Source: an uncultured Desulfomonile sp. (GTDB lineage Bacteria > Desulfobacterota > Desulfomonilia > Desulfomonilales > Desulfomonilaceae). Taken from it: a stretch of DNA of 7,547 nucleotides. Location: positions 1 to 7,547 of the forward strand of contig CAINUH010000074.1 of the NCBI GenBank assembly GCA_903853735.1, given 5' to 3'. The notes beneath the pieces were generated by a model. The model saw only the letters and a program-made list of their open reading frames with translations, did no database searches and was not told the origin of the DNA. This document shows, piece by piece, positions 1 through 6,874 of the stretch (its first letter is position 1; the number at the start of each line of letters is the position of its first letter). The position numbers and the translations under genes were made by a program.

Positions 1-882
1 CCAGATTTCAGTGGCCATATTGGCAATCTTCTGCTGAACAAGTTGAAAGCTCCCAATTTTCTTGCCAAACTGTGTTCGTTCCAAAGAGTATCGTTTGGAG
101 TGTTCAAATGCTGCGCGGGCCAGCCCCAGGGACAACGCGGCAGTCATCGCCCTGATCACTGAGAGTATCCTGAAAAGGTTTCCCACCCCTTGACCTTCTT
201 TACCCAAGCGATTCTCCAACGGCACTCGAAGATCCGAGAACGCCAATTCCGATATCTCCGTAGCACGAGTCCCAAGTTTTTCAAATTTCTTGGAAACGAA
301 TAGCCCCGGATTATCGCGCTCAATCAGGAAAAAATTCAGGCCCCGCATCCCTTTTGCTTTATCAGTCTGGCAGAGTACCGTGAAGAAATCGGCAACAGGG
401 GCATTGGTGATCCACGTCTTGGAGCCATTAATCACCCATGAGTCTCCGTCCTGTGAAGCGGTGGTTTTTACCCCGGCAAGGTCTGTGGCGGCATTAGCCT
501 CAGTCAGTGCAAATGATGCAACCTTTTCTCCACGTATGGCTGGTTTGAACAGGCGTTCGTGCTGGTCCGGCGTGCCGTATTCAAAGAGAAAGTTAGTCCC
601 CATGAGGCATTGCATGGCAGTGAAAGCTGCTACGCTCATGGAACCCCTGGCCAACTCTTCCACCATGACACAGAACTGTGTGTTGTTTCCCCCAGCCCCC
701 CCTATGGATCGCGGATAACGTATTCCGAAGGCTCCGGTCTTGGCGATCTTCTCAAACATCCATCGGGGGAACTTCCCTGCTTCATCCATTTCACGGGCTG
801 TAGGAATTATTTCCTCGTCGGTGAACCTTGCGAATGTCTTGCGTATCAGTTCTTCGGGTTTGGGTTTGGCAATGGCGTTCAC
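1..882 (-). CDS. Acyl-CoA dehydrogenase, C-terminus cut by window edge
   Basis: This FAD-dependent acyl-CoA dehydrogenase would oxidise (or, in reverse, form) the alpha-beta bond of a CoA thioester, with the neighbouring flavoprotein as electron partner. The first 294 residues are visible, of about 380 usual for the family. Motifs seen in order: FALTEANAATD at 124-134 (family signature around the flavin), GSKTWITN at 153-160, KLGTRATEISEL at 202-213 with FSDLRVP at 215-221, and RYSLERTQFGKKIGSFQ at 264-280. The usual catalytic glutamate near residue 370 lies outside the window, so substrate class cannot be read. The start is GTG at 882, preceded by GAGAGG six bases upstream. The frame is closed by the etfA stop codon 24 bases before, and no other start codon lies between. 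It is the third gene of the etfB-etfA operon. The signature has Ala where Gly is normal in 'NAGSD' (here NAATD). The family call is firm and the substrate unknown. Confidence 0.95.
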   Translation of the reverse strand, partial: MNAIAKPKPEELIRKTFARFTDEEIIPTAREMDEAGKFPRWMFEKIAKTGAFGIRYPRSIGGAGGNNTQFCVMVEELARGSMSVAAFTAMQCLMGTNFLFEYGTPDQHERLFKPAIRGEKVASFALTEANAATDLAGVKTTASQDGDSWVINGSKTWITNAPVADFFTVLCQTDKAKGMRGLNFFLIERDNPGLFVSKKFEKLGTRATEISELAFSDLRVPLENRLGKEGQGVGNLFRILSVIRAMTAALSLGLARAAFEHSKRYSLERTQFGKKIGSFQLVQQKIANMATEIW

Positions 883-906
883 TATTTTCCTCTCGATACG
901 ATTCGG

Positions 907-2094
907 TTACTGCTCTTTCACGGCGCGTGTCAAAGCCGGAAGAATTTCGAAAAGGTCGCCAACAATCGCGAAGTCGGCAACCTCGAAGATGGGTGCGTCG
1001 GGGTCCTTGTTAATAGCCACAATATATCGAGATCCATCCATACCGGCCCTGTGTTGAACCGCCCCTGAAATGCCGCAGGCTAAGTAGACCTCCGGTCTGA
1101 CGCTTTGGCCTGTCTGGCCGACCTGATGTTCTTGCCCGAGATAACCCTCCTCAACTACGATCCGAGTGCAGGCCAACTCCGCTCCTACGGTATCGGCAAA
1201 TTCTTTCAGGATGGAAATTCCTTTTGAAGAGCAGACAGGTCTTCCACCCGCTACGATTATCTTTGCACCAGAGAGGTTGACCCCTTTGTCTTGTCGCATT
1301 ACACATTCAAGAACCTTGGTGAACTCTATACAGTCGGCCATTTCAATCTGTTCGAAAACGACTTCACCTTTACGCGAAAGATCCGGATTCATGGCTTTCA
1401 TTATACCAGGCCGGACCGTTGCGGCCTGAGGTCTCGAAAACCTTGTCACGATTGTAGCCATGATGTTGCCGCCAAAAGCAGGTCGGGTCTGCAGTAGGAT
1501 CTTTTCTTCAGTGTCTATGGCTAGGCGCGTACAATCTGCGGTCAATCCAAGACCCAGTCTTCGGGCGACTCTCGGAGCCAAATCTCTGCCCAGTTGCGTG
1601 GCAGCGATCAACAGGATGCCGGGCCTGTATTTCTTGACCAGTTCGCACAGTACGTGTGTGTAAGTACACGTCTTGTAGTAACCCAGGTCGGGATGTTCCA
1701 CCAGTACGCAGCGGTCAGCCCCTTGCTGGATGAGCTTTTGTGAGTTTGGTCGGATGTCCGTGCCCATCACCGCCGCTACCACGTCTTCGCCCAAATCATC
1801 GGCAAGACCACGTGCGCAACCGAGAAGTTCATAAGCTGATCTGTGTAACACTCCCCCGTGTTGTTCCACAAATACCAAGACGTTCCTGAAATCCCTTAAA
1901 TCCGGAATCTCACGAACCGGGACTTCGCCGCTCAACGCGTCAAATTTACATGTTTCCAGACATGCGCCGCAAAGAGTGCAACGGTCCTCTACCCATCTCG
2001 CCTTCTTATCTTCGATTTCCAGGGCTTGATAGGGGCATGAGCGACTGCATTTCCCGCAGCCATTGCAGTTGTCAATTTCGATACGGATAGCCAT
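907..2094 (-). CDS. etfA: Electron transfer flavoprotein alpha subunit with N-terminal 2x[4Fe-4S] ferredoxin domain
   Basis: This cytoplasmic alpha subunit of an electron transfer flavoprotein has 395 residues, longer than the usual 310-330 because a ferredoxin module is fused in front. Residues 1-57 hold two CxxCxxCxxxC motifs (Cys10, 13, 16, 20 and Cys39, 42, 45, 49) that should bind two [4Fe-4S] clusters. Residues of about 70-255 form the EtfA N-terminal domain, with RPAFGGNIMATI at 204-215. The C-terminal FAD domain shows GGR at 283-285, Thr310-Arg311, QVGQTG at 324-329, GISGAVQH at 341-348 and NKDPDAPIF at 362-370. The ATG at 2094 has GGAG six bases upstream and follows the etfB stop after one base, so the two are translationally close. 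The same fusion is known in CarE of caffeyl-CoA reductase and in other anaerobe flavoproteins. The added clusters suggest electron exchange with ferredoxin or a membrane partner, which is inference. Confidence 0.96.
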   Translation of the reverse strand: MAIRIEIDNCNGCGKCSRSCPYQALEIEDKKARWVEDRCTLCGACLETCKFDALSGEVPVREIPDLRDFRNVLVFVEQHGGVLHRSAYELLGCARGLADDLGEDVVAAVMGTDIRPNSQKLIQQGADRCVLVEHPDLGYYKTCTYTHVLCELVKKYRPGILLIAATQLGRDLAPRVARRLGLGLTADCTRLAIDTEEKILLQTRPAFGGNIMATIVTRFSRPQAATVRPGIMKAMNPDLSRKGEVVFEQIEMADCIEFTKVLECVMRQDKGVNLSGAKIIVAGGRPVCSSKGISILKEFADTVGAELACTRIVVEEGYLGQEHQVGQTGQSVRPEVYLACGISGAVQHRAGMDGSRYIVAINKDPDAPIFEVADFAIVGDLFEILPALTRAVKEQ

Positions 2095-2095
2095 A

Positions 2096-2893
2096 TCAAT
2101 CTCCGAGTCGGATATTTCGCTCGCGAAAAGCTTCTATCAATTGGGAAGCTATTGCTGCGGGAGGGCCTTCCAGGTATTGAGTGTTCCGCGCTTCCTTGGG
2201 CGTGAATGTGCGCACTACCTGAGTGAGTGAGCCTAGGAGCCCCACATCGTACGCTCTGGCTCCAATATCGGCAGCATTCCATACCTCCACATGGGCACGG
2301 TCCGACGTGGCCTGTAGAATGCCTGCGACAGTGGGGTGACGCGGAGTATTAAGTGCCGATATACACGTTACCAGCGCGGGCAAAGGCGATTCAACATGTT
2401 CACAGCCGTCCTCTATGATCCGCTCTACAACAATTCTTTCTTCAGTGACTTCAAGTTGGGTCACATAAGTGAGTTGAGGGATTCCGAGGAATTCGGCAAC
2501 CTGGGGGCCAATCTGAGCCGTGTCGCCGTCAATGGCCTGTCTACCGGTAAGTATCAAATCGAAATCCGCCATGCGCTTGATCGCCAAGCCAAGCGTTGTT
2601 GACGTCGCCCACGTGTCTGCCCCTGCGAATGCCCGGTCGGTCAGCAGAACACCTCGATCCACTCCCATAGCGAGTGCCTCACAGATTACCTCCATCGCCT
2701 GCGGTGGACCCATAGTAAGAACCGTCACATTACCCTGGGTCTTCTGTTTTATCTCCAGGGCTGCTTCCAGGGCATGTCGATCCTCAGGGTTTATGATACT
2801 CTCAACGCCTTCCCTGATGAGATTACCCGTGTTAGGGTCAATCCGAACCTCGTTGGTGTTAGGCACCTGTTTGACGAGAACAATGATGTGCAT
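2096..2893 (-). CDS. etfB: Electron transfer flavoprotein beta subunit, bifurcating-type sequence
   Basis: The 265-residue beta subunit pairs with the ferredoxin-fused EtfA encoded next. It begins MHIIVLVKQVP and shows TGNLIREG at 22-29, SIINPED at 32-38, TMGPPQA at 60-66, DRAFAGADTWATS at 86-98, and GRQAIDGDTAQIGP at 117-130. Residues 156-176 fit the EtfB family signature (VERIIEDGCEHV, then PALVT). The DRAFAGADT and GRQAIDGDTAQ blocks are typical of the NAD- and FAD-binding EtfB proteins of electron-bifurcating complexes such as Bcd-Etf and CarDE. Those enzymes couple NADH oxidation to reduction of an enoyl-CoA and of ferredoxin. Whether this one bifurcates is inferred from sequence only. 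I chose the second ATG at 2893: GGAG at 2900-2903 lies six bases upstream and overlaps the earlier in-frame ATG at 2905, which itself has no ribosome binding site. It is the first gene of the operon, driven from the divergent promoter region. Confidence 0.95.
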   Translation of the reverse strand: MHIIVLVKQVPNTNEVRIDPNTGNLIREGVESIINPEDRHALEAALEIKQKTQGNVTVLTMGPPQAMEVICEALAMGVDRGVLLTDRAFAGADTWATSTTLGLAIKRMADFDLILTGRQAIDGDTAQIGPQVAEFLGIPQLTYVTQLEVTEERIVVERIIEDGCEHVESPLPALVTCISALNTPRHPTVAGILQATSDRAHVEVWNAADIGARAYDVGLLGSLTQVVRTFTPKEARNTQYLEGPPAAIASQLIEAFRERNIRLGD

Positions 2894-2899
2894 GAAAAT

Positions 2900-2903
2900 C
2901 TCC
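2900..2903 (-). promoter_or_regulatory. Ribosome binding site that sets the etfB start
   Basis: GGAG on the minus strand sits six bases before the ATG at 2893 and shares its first G with an in-frame ATG at 2905. Use of the upstream ATG would leave no Shine-Dalgarno sequence. The shorter form also matches the conserved EtfB N-terminus, which starts at the first beta strand (HIIVLVKQVP). Confidence 0.7.
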
Positions 2904-2929
2904 ATTGGAAATTGGAGCCGGAATATCTA

Positions 2930-2959
2930 AAAATAGCTTTGACAAGAGTCACATGTCAA
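2930..2959 (-). promoter_or_regulatory. Predicted promoter of the etfB-etfA-acd operon
   Basis: On the minus strand a perfect TTGACA (2959-2954) is followed after 18 bases by TATTTT (2935-2930), a four-of-six match to the sigma-70 -10 box. The start of transcription would be near 2923, giving a leader of about 30 bases to the ATG at 2893 and leaving room for the GGAG site. It overlaps the oppositely facing icd promoter. It was read by eye and is not scored. Confidence 0.5.
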
Positions 2960-2967
2960 GTTGTACT
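2939..2967 (+). promoter_or_regulatory. Predicted promoter of icd
   Basis: A perfect TTGACA at 2939-2944 is followed after 17 bases by TGTACT at 2962-2967, a four-of-six match to the -10 box. The transcript would start near 2974 and reach the GGAGA ribosome binding site at 2996-3000. The two divergent -35 hexamers face each other within 21 bases (TTGACA, nine bases, TGTCAA), so polymerase binding on one side should interfere with the other. A repressor bound here could control both transcripts. Confidence 0.45.
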
Positions 2968-3008
2968 TGGTATTGAGGACGTGGATACCATTTTCGGAGA
3001 ACATATTC

Positions 3009-4271
3009 ATGAATAGGGCCTTTTTAGATCCTACCTTACGTGGACAATGGATTACCATTGATTCTACACAGAAACTGAACGTTCCGGATAACCCTGTCGT
3101 GGGGTTTATTGAAGGGGATGGAGTCGGTAGCGACATCTGGTCTGCAGCCAAGCCGGTATTTGATGCAGCGGTCCACAATGTTTCAGCCGGTGCTCGGGCA
3201 CTAGCCTGGTGGGAAATCCCGGCCGGAGAAAAATCATTCCGCGAGACAGGAGAATATTTGCCGGAAAGTTCTCTTCAAGCAATAAGAAAGGCTAAGGTAG
3301 TTCTTAAAGGTCCTCTCACTACCCCGGTAGGAGGGGGATTCCGCAGCCTTAACGTTACGCTGCGAAAAGAACTCGATCTGTTCGCCTGCATACGCCCTAT
3401 CCAGTACATTCCGGGTACGCCGTCGCCTTTATTAAGGCCCGAAGATGTGGATATGGTCTTGTTCCGAGAAAACACTGAAGACGTGTATGCAGGCATAGAA
3501 TGGAGTTCAGGCAGCGAGGGGGCGGCCAAAGTTATCAGATTCCTCGAGGACGATATGGGGGTTCACCTTGATCCGGCCTCGGGAGTGGGCATAAAGCCAA
3601 TGAGCCCTCACGCCACCAAGAGGCTCGTGCGGCGAGCGATTCATTTCGCGATCCAAAATGGCAGAGACAGGGTCACTCTTGTGCATAAGGGCAACATCAT
3701 GAAACTCACGGAGGGGGCCTTCCGGGATTGGGGATATGAACTTGCCAAAGAAGAATTCCCTGATGTGGTAATTACCGAGAACCAACTGCGAGACGATTAT
3801 GGCGACGTGATTCCCAATGGTAAGATCCTCCTCAATGACAGGATAGCCGACGCCATGTTCCAACAAGTGCTGCTCAGGCCCCGGGACTATCAAGTCCTTG
3901 CACTGCCCAATCTTAACGGAGACTATCTGTCTGATGCGCTGGCTGCACAGGTGGGGGGGCTGGGCATGGCCCCCGGATCAAACGAGGGGGACGTGTGTGC
4001 GGTTTTCGAAGCCACACACGGAAGTGCACCAAAATATGCCGGGCTCGACAAGATTAATCCTTCGTCCCTGCTACTGTCAGGAGTGATGATGTTCAGGCAC
4101 ATGGGATGGAACGATGTCGCCGACTTGATCGTCTACGCGGTGTCGGCCGTCATCCGGTCCGGCATTGTCACTTACGATTTGGCGCGGCTAATGTCAGGGG
4201 CCAGAGAAGTCTCATGCTCCGGTTTTGCAAAGGCAGTCATAGAACGTATGAACTCGGAGCAAGTCGCATGA
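3009..4271 (+). CDS. icd: NADP-dependent isocitrate dehydrogenase
   Basis: This cytoplasmic homodimeric enzyme converts isocitrate plus NADP+ to 2-oxoglutarate, CO2 and NADPH. The 420 residues align almost without gaps to E. coli Icd (416). Isocitrate-binding residues are all present: Ser113, Asn115, Arg119, Arg129, Arg153, Tyr160 and Lys227, with metal-binding Asp281, Asp305 and Asp309. The coenzyme determinants are Lys342-Tyr343 (in HGSAPKYAG) and Tyr389 with Arg393 (in TYDLARLM). They equal the NADP-specific set of E. coli, not the Asp-Ile pair of NAD enzymes. The start is the ATG at 3009, with GGAGA at 2996-3000 eight bases upstream. An in-frame TTG at 2961 would add 16 unconserved residues and lies in the promoter. 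Icd is divergent from the flavoprotein operon. It may supply NADPH and 2-oxoglutarate, or run the oxidative acetyl-CoA cycle; the window does not decide. Confidence 0.97.
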   Translation: MNRAFLDPTLRGQWITIDSTQKLNVPDNPVVGFIEGDGVGSDIWSAAKPVFDAAVHNVSAGARALAWWEIPAGEKSFRETGEYLPESSLQAIRKAKVVLKGPLTTPVGGGFRSLNVTLRKELDLFACIRPIQYIPGTPSPLLRPEDVDMVLFRENTEDVYAGIEWSSGSEGAAKVIRFLEDDMGVHLDPASGVGIKPMSPHATKRLVRRAIHFAIQNGRDRVTLVHKGNIMKLTEGAFRDWGYELAKEEFPDVVITENQLRDDYGDVIPNGKILLNDRIADAMFQQVLLRPRDYQVLALPNLNGDYLSDALAAQVGGLGMAPGSNEGDVCAVFEATHGSAPKYAGLDKINPSSLLLSGVMMFRHMGWNDVADLIVYAVSAVIRSGIVTYDLARLMSGAREVSCSGFAKAVIERMNSEQVA

Positions 4272-4361
4272 CGGCATTTATGAACGCCCGAAGAATCCGG
4301 AACCCTGAACGGTAGCCGGTTTCGTTACATTTGGAAAAAGGAATAAAAGGTTAGGTGGACA

Positions 4362-5351
4362 ATGATAATTACTCGCACGCCTCTGCGTGTAAGCTTTTGC
4401 GGTGGAGGGACAGACCTTGCTTCTTACTACTTAACCCGGCAAGGGGAAGTAGTGAGTACTGCGCTGAACAAATATGTTTATATCACCATCAATAGGCTGA
4501 GTCCGTACTTTGAAAACCGCATACTCTTAAAATATTCCGAATCAGAACTGGTTGATACAGTAAATGAAATTCGCCATCCAATAATTCGTGAGGCCATGAA
4601 ATTAACCGGCATTGTTGAAAGTGTGGAAATAGCCTCCATGGCGGACATACCGGCAGGAACCGGGCTAGGGTCTTCCAGCACCTATTCCGTCGGTCTGTTG
4701 CACGCCTTGCACGCATTCAAAGGCGAGTACGTTTCAGCCGCACAACTCGCCCAGGAAGCGTGCCGAATTGAGATAGAAATACTCGGAGATCCCATAGGGA
4801 AACAGGATCAGTACATAGCAGCTTACGGGGGCATCTGTCATATCCGCTTTAACCCGGATGAGTCCGTTTTCGTAGATCCTGTGATTTGCTCACCAGCCAC
4901 ACGCAAAGCACTTCAGGACAACCTGCTCATTTTTTATACCGGACTTACTCGGCGTGCAGGAGAAATACTGAAGCTGCAAAAGGCCAAAACCGAACAAAAA
5001 ATGGACGTTCTTAATCAAATGAAAGAGCTTTGCGGACGCATCCTTGAAGTTCTTCGCGACGGCCGCTCCCTTCATCGGTTTGGGGAAATACTTCACGAGG
5101 GATGGCTTTACAAGCGCACTATCGTTAGCGAAATCAGCAACGATTTTATCAATAATTATTACGACAGCGCCCTGAGGGCCGGCGCACTGGGCGGCAAACT
5201 TCTAGGCGCCGGCGGCGGAGGGTTCCTCTTGTTTTATGTTGAACCGCAAAACCAGGATCGAGTCAGACATGCCCTCCAAGACCTGCAGGAACTCCCATTC
5301 AGCTTTGAGCCGCAGGGCAGCAAGGTGATTTACATTTCCGACGACGTTTAG
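4362..5351 (+). CDS. hddA: GHMP kinase, D-glycero-D-manno-heptose 7-phosphate kinase type (HddA-like)
   Basis: The 329-residue protein is a GHMP-family small-molecule kinase closest in pattern to HddA. That enzyme phosphorylates D-glycero-alpha-D-manno-heptose 7-phosphate at C1 on the way to GDP-heptose for surface glycans. Visible motifs are: N-terminal TRTPLRVSFCGGGTDL at 4-19; the ATP-binding loop DIPAGTGLGSSS at 95-106; the HddA-typical RIEIEILGDPIGKQDQY, encoded near 4763-4814; and the C-terminal GHMP motif GKLLGAGGGGF at 278-288. Length and start agree with the family. The ATG at 4362 follows AGGTGG with a short spacer of three bases. It lies 90 bases after icd in the same direction, so it may be co-transcribed, but no functional link is obvious. 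The usual partners (isomerase gmhA, phosphatase gmhB, nucleotidyltransferase hddC) are not in this window. Another sugar phosphate as substrate cannot be excluded. Confidence 0.85.
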   Translation: MIITRTPLRVSFCGGGTDLASYYLTRQGEVVSTALNKYVYITINRLSPYFENRILLKYSESELVDTVNEIRHPIIREAMKLTGIVESVEIASMADIPAGTGLGSSSTYSVGLLHALHAFKGEYVSAAQLAQEACRIEIEILGDPIGKQDQYIAAYGGICHIRFNPDESVFVDPVICSPATRKALQDNLLIFYTGLTRRAGEILKLQKAKTEQKMDVLNQMKELCGRILEVLRDGRSLHRFGEILHEGWLYKRTIVSEISNDFINNYYDSALRAGALGGKLLGAGGGGFLLFYVEPQNQDRVRHALQDLQELPFSFEPQGSKVIYISDDV

Positions 5352-5424
5352 GTTGAACTTGGTCGAGTTGATCGTATTTCAGTCACTCATTGAATTCAAC
5401 GTTTTGGGGCTTCCCGGACCAGCT

Positions 5425-5742
5425 TCAGGCCATGTCCACCCATTCTGGGAGCTTTTCGCCTACAAGATAGATCTCGACCTTTTCGGGAGATTCCAAAAAC
5501 AGTTCGAGTCTTTTGGAAAAATCTTTTCTCTGCTCGTGGTCGCGCCACTCTTGCCAGCGTTTTTCACTGGTCCATGTGCTTATTACCAGGAGCTTGTGGT
5601 GGTCCTCGCTGCTGATAAGAGTTTGGCCTGATACATATCCGTGCCGAAGTGTGGCTAACGACCTGAGTTCCAAAAGAACCTTGTACGCATCGTTGAGCTT
5701 GCCTTCCTTCAACCGTCTGGTGATGAGAACTTTTACGGCCAT
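5425..5742 (-). CDS. Small ABM-fold protein (antibiotic biosynthesis monooxygenase-like)
   Basis: The 105-residue protein has the pattern of the dimeric alpha-beta barrel ABM family. A first strand, AVKVLITRRL, leads to a helix with LLELRSLATLRHGYVSGQTL (20-42 region). The strand KLLVISTWTS (50-59) and the WQEWRDHEQRKDF helix (63-75) follow, then a last strand VEIYLVG (89-95). Trp57, Trp63 and Trp66 are the aromatic residues usual in this fold. Members include cofactor-free monooxygenases, haem-degrading enzymes and many proteins of unknown role, so no reaction is assigned. The ATG at 5742 has AGGGGG five bases upstream. An in-frame ATG at 5889 would add 49 residues with no family resemblance, translated across a repeat-like spacer, so I rejected it. 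The gene is convergent with the GHMP kinase and lies downstream of the LysR gene on the same strand after 204 bases. Confidence 0.78.
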   Translation of the reverse strand: MAVKVLITRRLKEGKLNDAYKVLLELRSLATLRHGYVSGQTLISSEDHHKLLVISTWTSEKRWQEWRDHEQRKDFSKRLELFLESPEKVEIYLVGEKLPEWVDMA

Positions 5743-5778
5743 GATCTCCCCCTTGCTTGAACTACAGCGTCCTGGAAG

Positions 5779-5875
5779 TGTCAACTTCCGCCTGATTGAA
5801 AAGTAATACCCCCAAGAGTGAATAAAGAGGGTAATGTCATCCGTGGACTCCGGGGTTACGGGTGGTGTCCCCAGT
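5779..5875. repeat. Possible relic of an IS21-family end with three degenerate sub-repeats
   Basis: From 5779 the plus strand reads TGTCAACTTCCGCC, then GATTGAAAAGTAAT and CCCCC. This layout (TG start, CTT..CGCC, GATTGAAAA, GT-A, run of C) resembles what I recall of IS21-family terminal repeats. Two further imperfect copies of the inner motif follow: GTAATGTCATCC at 5831 and GTGGTGTCCCC at 5862, against GTAATACCCCC at 5803. The spacing is 28 and 31 bases, and IS21 ends usually carry such multiple sub-repeats. No transposase follows, because the LysR gene ends at 5947. This would be a stranded end only. The call is from memory of the family and needs a database comparison. Confidence 0.35.
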
Positions 5876-5891
5876 CTTACAGGACCCATAA

Positions 5892-5933
5892 GCCCTGAAA
5901 GGGCGGCATAGAAAAGCCAGGGGGCATGAGCCC
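5892..5933. other. Two small hairpins downstream of the LysR gene
   Basis: GCCCT-GAA-AGGGC (5892-5904) and GGGC-ATGA-GCCC (5922-5933) are perfect but short inverted repeats, just past the stop of the minus-strand LysR gene. They could slow or end its transcript. Neither is followed on the minus strand by a clean T run (only CTTTTCT after the second), so an intrinsic terminator is not established. Confidence 0.3.
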
Positions 5934-5946
5934 AGGAAAACTAGAA

Positions 5947-6831
5947 TCACCGGTCCATGAGTACCTTCAGGAATTCCTCATCCGCATGAGAAAGAGTTCT
6001 TTCCTTGTTGATCACTATGTCTATGTCCAGAACGAACGGGCCCTCTTTAACGGGTAAAGCAATGAGATCCCCCCTGGCCAGATCTCGATCCACCCCCATC
6101 CGAGCAAGTAATGTTATCCCGTTGCCCGTCCTCACCATCTCTTTCAGGAAGTCGACATTCCCTGTTTCTATAAAAGCTGAAGTGAAGATGCCTCTTTCTT
6201 CGAACACCTCATCGATCACTCTCCGGGTACCGGATCCTTTTTCTCTCAATATCAGGGTCTCCCCCTTCACGTCCTCGATGGAAACAGGCTCTTTAGAGCA
6301 AAGAGGATGGCCGGGAGCTGCCAAGAGGACAAGTTCGTCCTGAATGAAAGGGATGACCCTTAATTTCTCATGGTAAGGTAATCTGCCCACAATGGCCAGA
6401 TCATTTCGGTCGTCCATAAGGCTCTTGAGCATGTCCTCCGAACTTCCTTCCCCCAACTGTATTTGAATTTTTGGAAACGCTTTTCTGAACTTTGAAATGT
6501 AATCCGCCAGGAAGTGTCTAACGAGGGTCTTTGTGCTTCCTATTCTCAAGGGGGGTAGAACGAACTCGCTTTCTTCAGAGAGTATTTTTTCAGCCTCACC
6601 TACCAGCGAGAAAATCTTTTGGGCCACCTGATACAGACGCTTGCCGGACTCAGTCAATTCGAGACTTCTTTTCGTCCGCACAAAGAGTTGGACTCCGGTC
6701 TGGGTCTCTAATGCCTTAATCTGCAAACTTACCGCCGGCTGAGTAATGAAGAGCCTATCAGCCGCCCGGGTTATACTTCCCGAATTAGCCGCATAATAAA
6801 AGGCCCTGAACTGGTTAAGACTGAGATCCAT
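5947..6831 (-). CDS. LysR-family transcriptional regulator
   Basis: The 294-residue regulator has an N-terminal winged helix-turn-helix at about 3-62 (NQFRAFYYAANSGSITRAA, then TQPAVSLQIKALE and GVQLFVR) and an effector-binding domain from about 90. REKGSGTRRVIDEVFEE in the second half is common in the CysL/CbbR-like branch, but the inducer cannot be read. The start is placed at the ATG at 6831, because LysR proteins begin directly before this helix. An in-frame ATG at 6879 would add 16 unconserved residues and would put the palindrome at 6853-6873 inside the coding region. Neither start has a clear Shine-Dalgarno sequence. The gene is divergent from the FAD oxidoreductase at 7051. That is the classic layout in which a LysR protein represses itself and activates its neighbour. 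Confidence 0.95.
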   Translation of the reverse strand: MDLSLNQFRAFYYAANSGSITRAADRLFITQPAVSLQIKALETQTGVQLFVRTKRSLELTESGKRLYQVAQKIFSLVGEAEKILSEESEFVLPPLRIGSTKTLVRHFLADYISKFRKAFPKIQIQLGEGSSEDMLKSLMDDRNDLAIVGRLPYHEKLRVIPFIQDELVLLAAPGHPLCSKEPVSIEDVKGETLILREKGSGTRRVIDEVFEERGIFTSAFIETGNVDFLKEMVRTGNGITLLARMGVDRDLARGDLIALPVKEGPFVLDIDIVINKERTLSHADEEFLKVLMDR

Positions 6832-6852
6832 AGGGCACGCGAAAAGAACAGA

Positions 6853-6873
6853 AACATAAGTTTGTCTTATGTT
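6853..6873. promoter_or_regulatory. Predicted LysR-type operator (T-N11-A palindrome)
   Basis: AACATAAG and CTTATGTT form a perfect 8-bp inverted repeat around a five-base spacer. Its core ATAAG-N5-CTTAT satisfies the T-N11-A rule of LysR-family recognition boxes. It lies 22-42 bases before the chosen LysR start, where an autoregulatory site is expected. The link to this particular regulator is inference. Confidence 0.6.
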
Positions 6874-6874
6874 A

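Noticed and set aside
290..718. Plus-strand ORFs across 290-1068
   Set aside because: They lie opposite the acyl-CoA dehydrogenase and etfA genes, whose minus-strand translations show clear family motifs.
2961..3008. Longer isocitrate dehydrogenase from a TTG at 2961
   Set aside because: It starts inside the predicted promoter and adds unconserved residues. The ATG at 3009 has a GGAGA site and gives E. coli numbering exactly through residue 160.
4268..4315. 15-codon ORF overlapping the icd stop (ATGA), with GGAG upstream
   Set aside because: It is too short to judge, with no conserved feature and no attenuator-like structure after it. It was likely created by chance.
5352..5424. Terminator between the convergent GHMP kinase and ABM genes
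   Set aside because: Only a 10-bp palindrome TTGAATTCAA (5390-5399) and a distant GTTGAA/TTCAAC pair were found. There is no GC-rich stem with a T run on either strand.
5743..5889. N-terminal extension of the ABM protein from an ATG at 5889
   Set aside because: The 49 extra residues look unlike any ABM protein, cross the repeat-like spacer, and a good ribosome binding site lies directly before the ATG at 5742.
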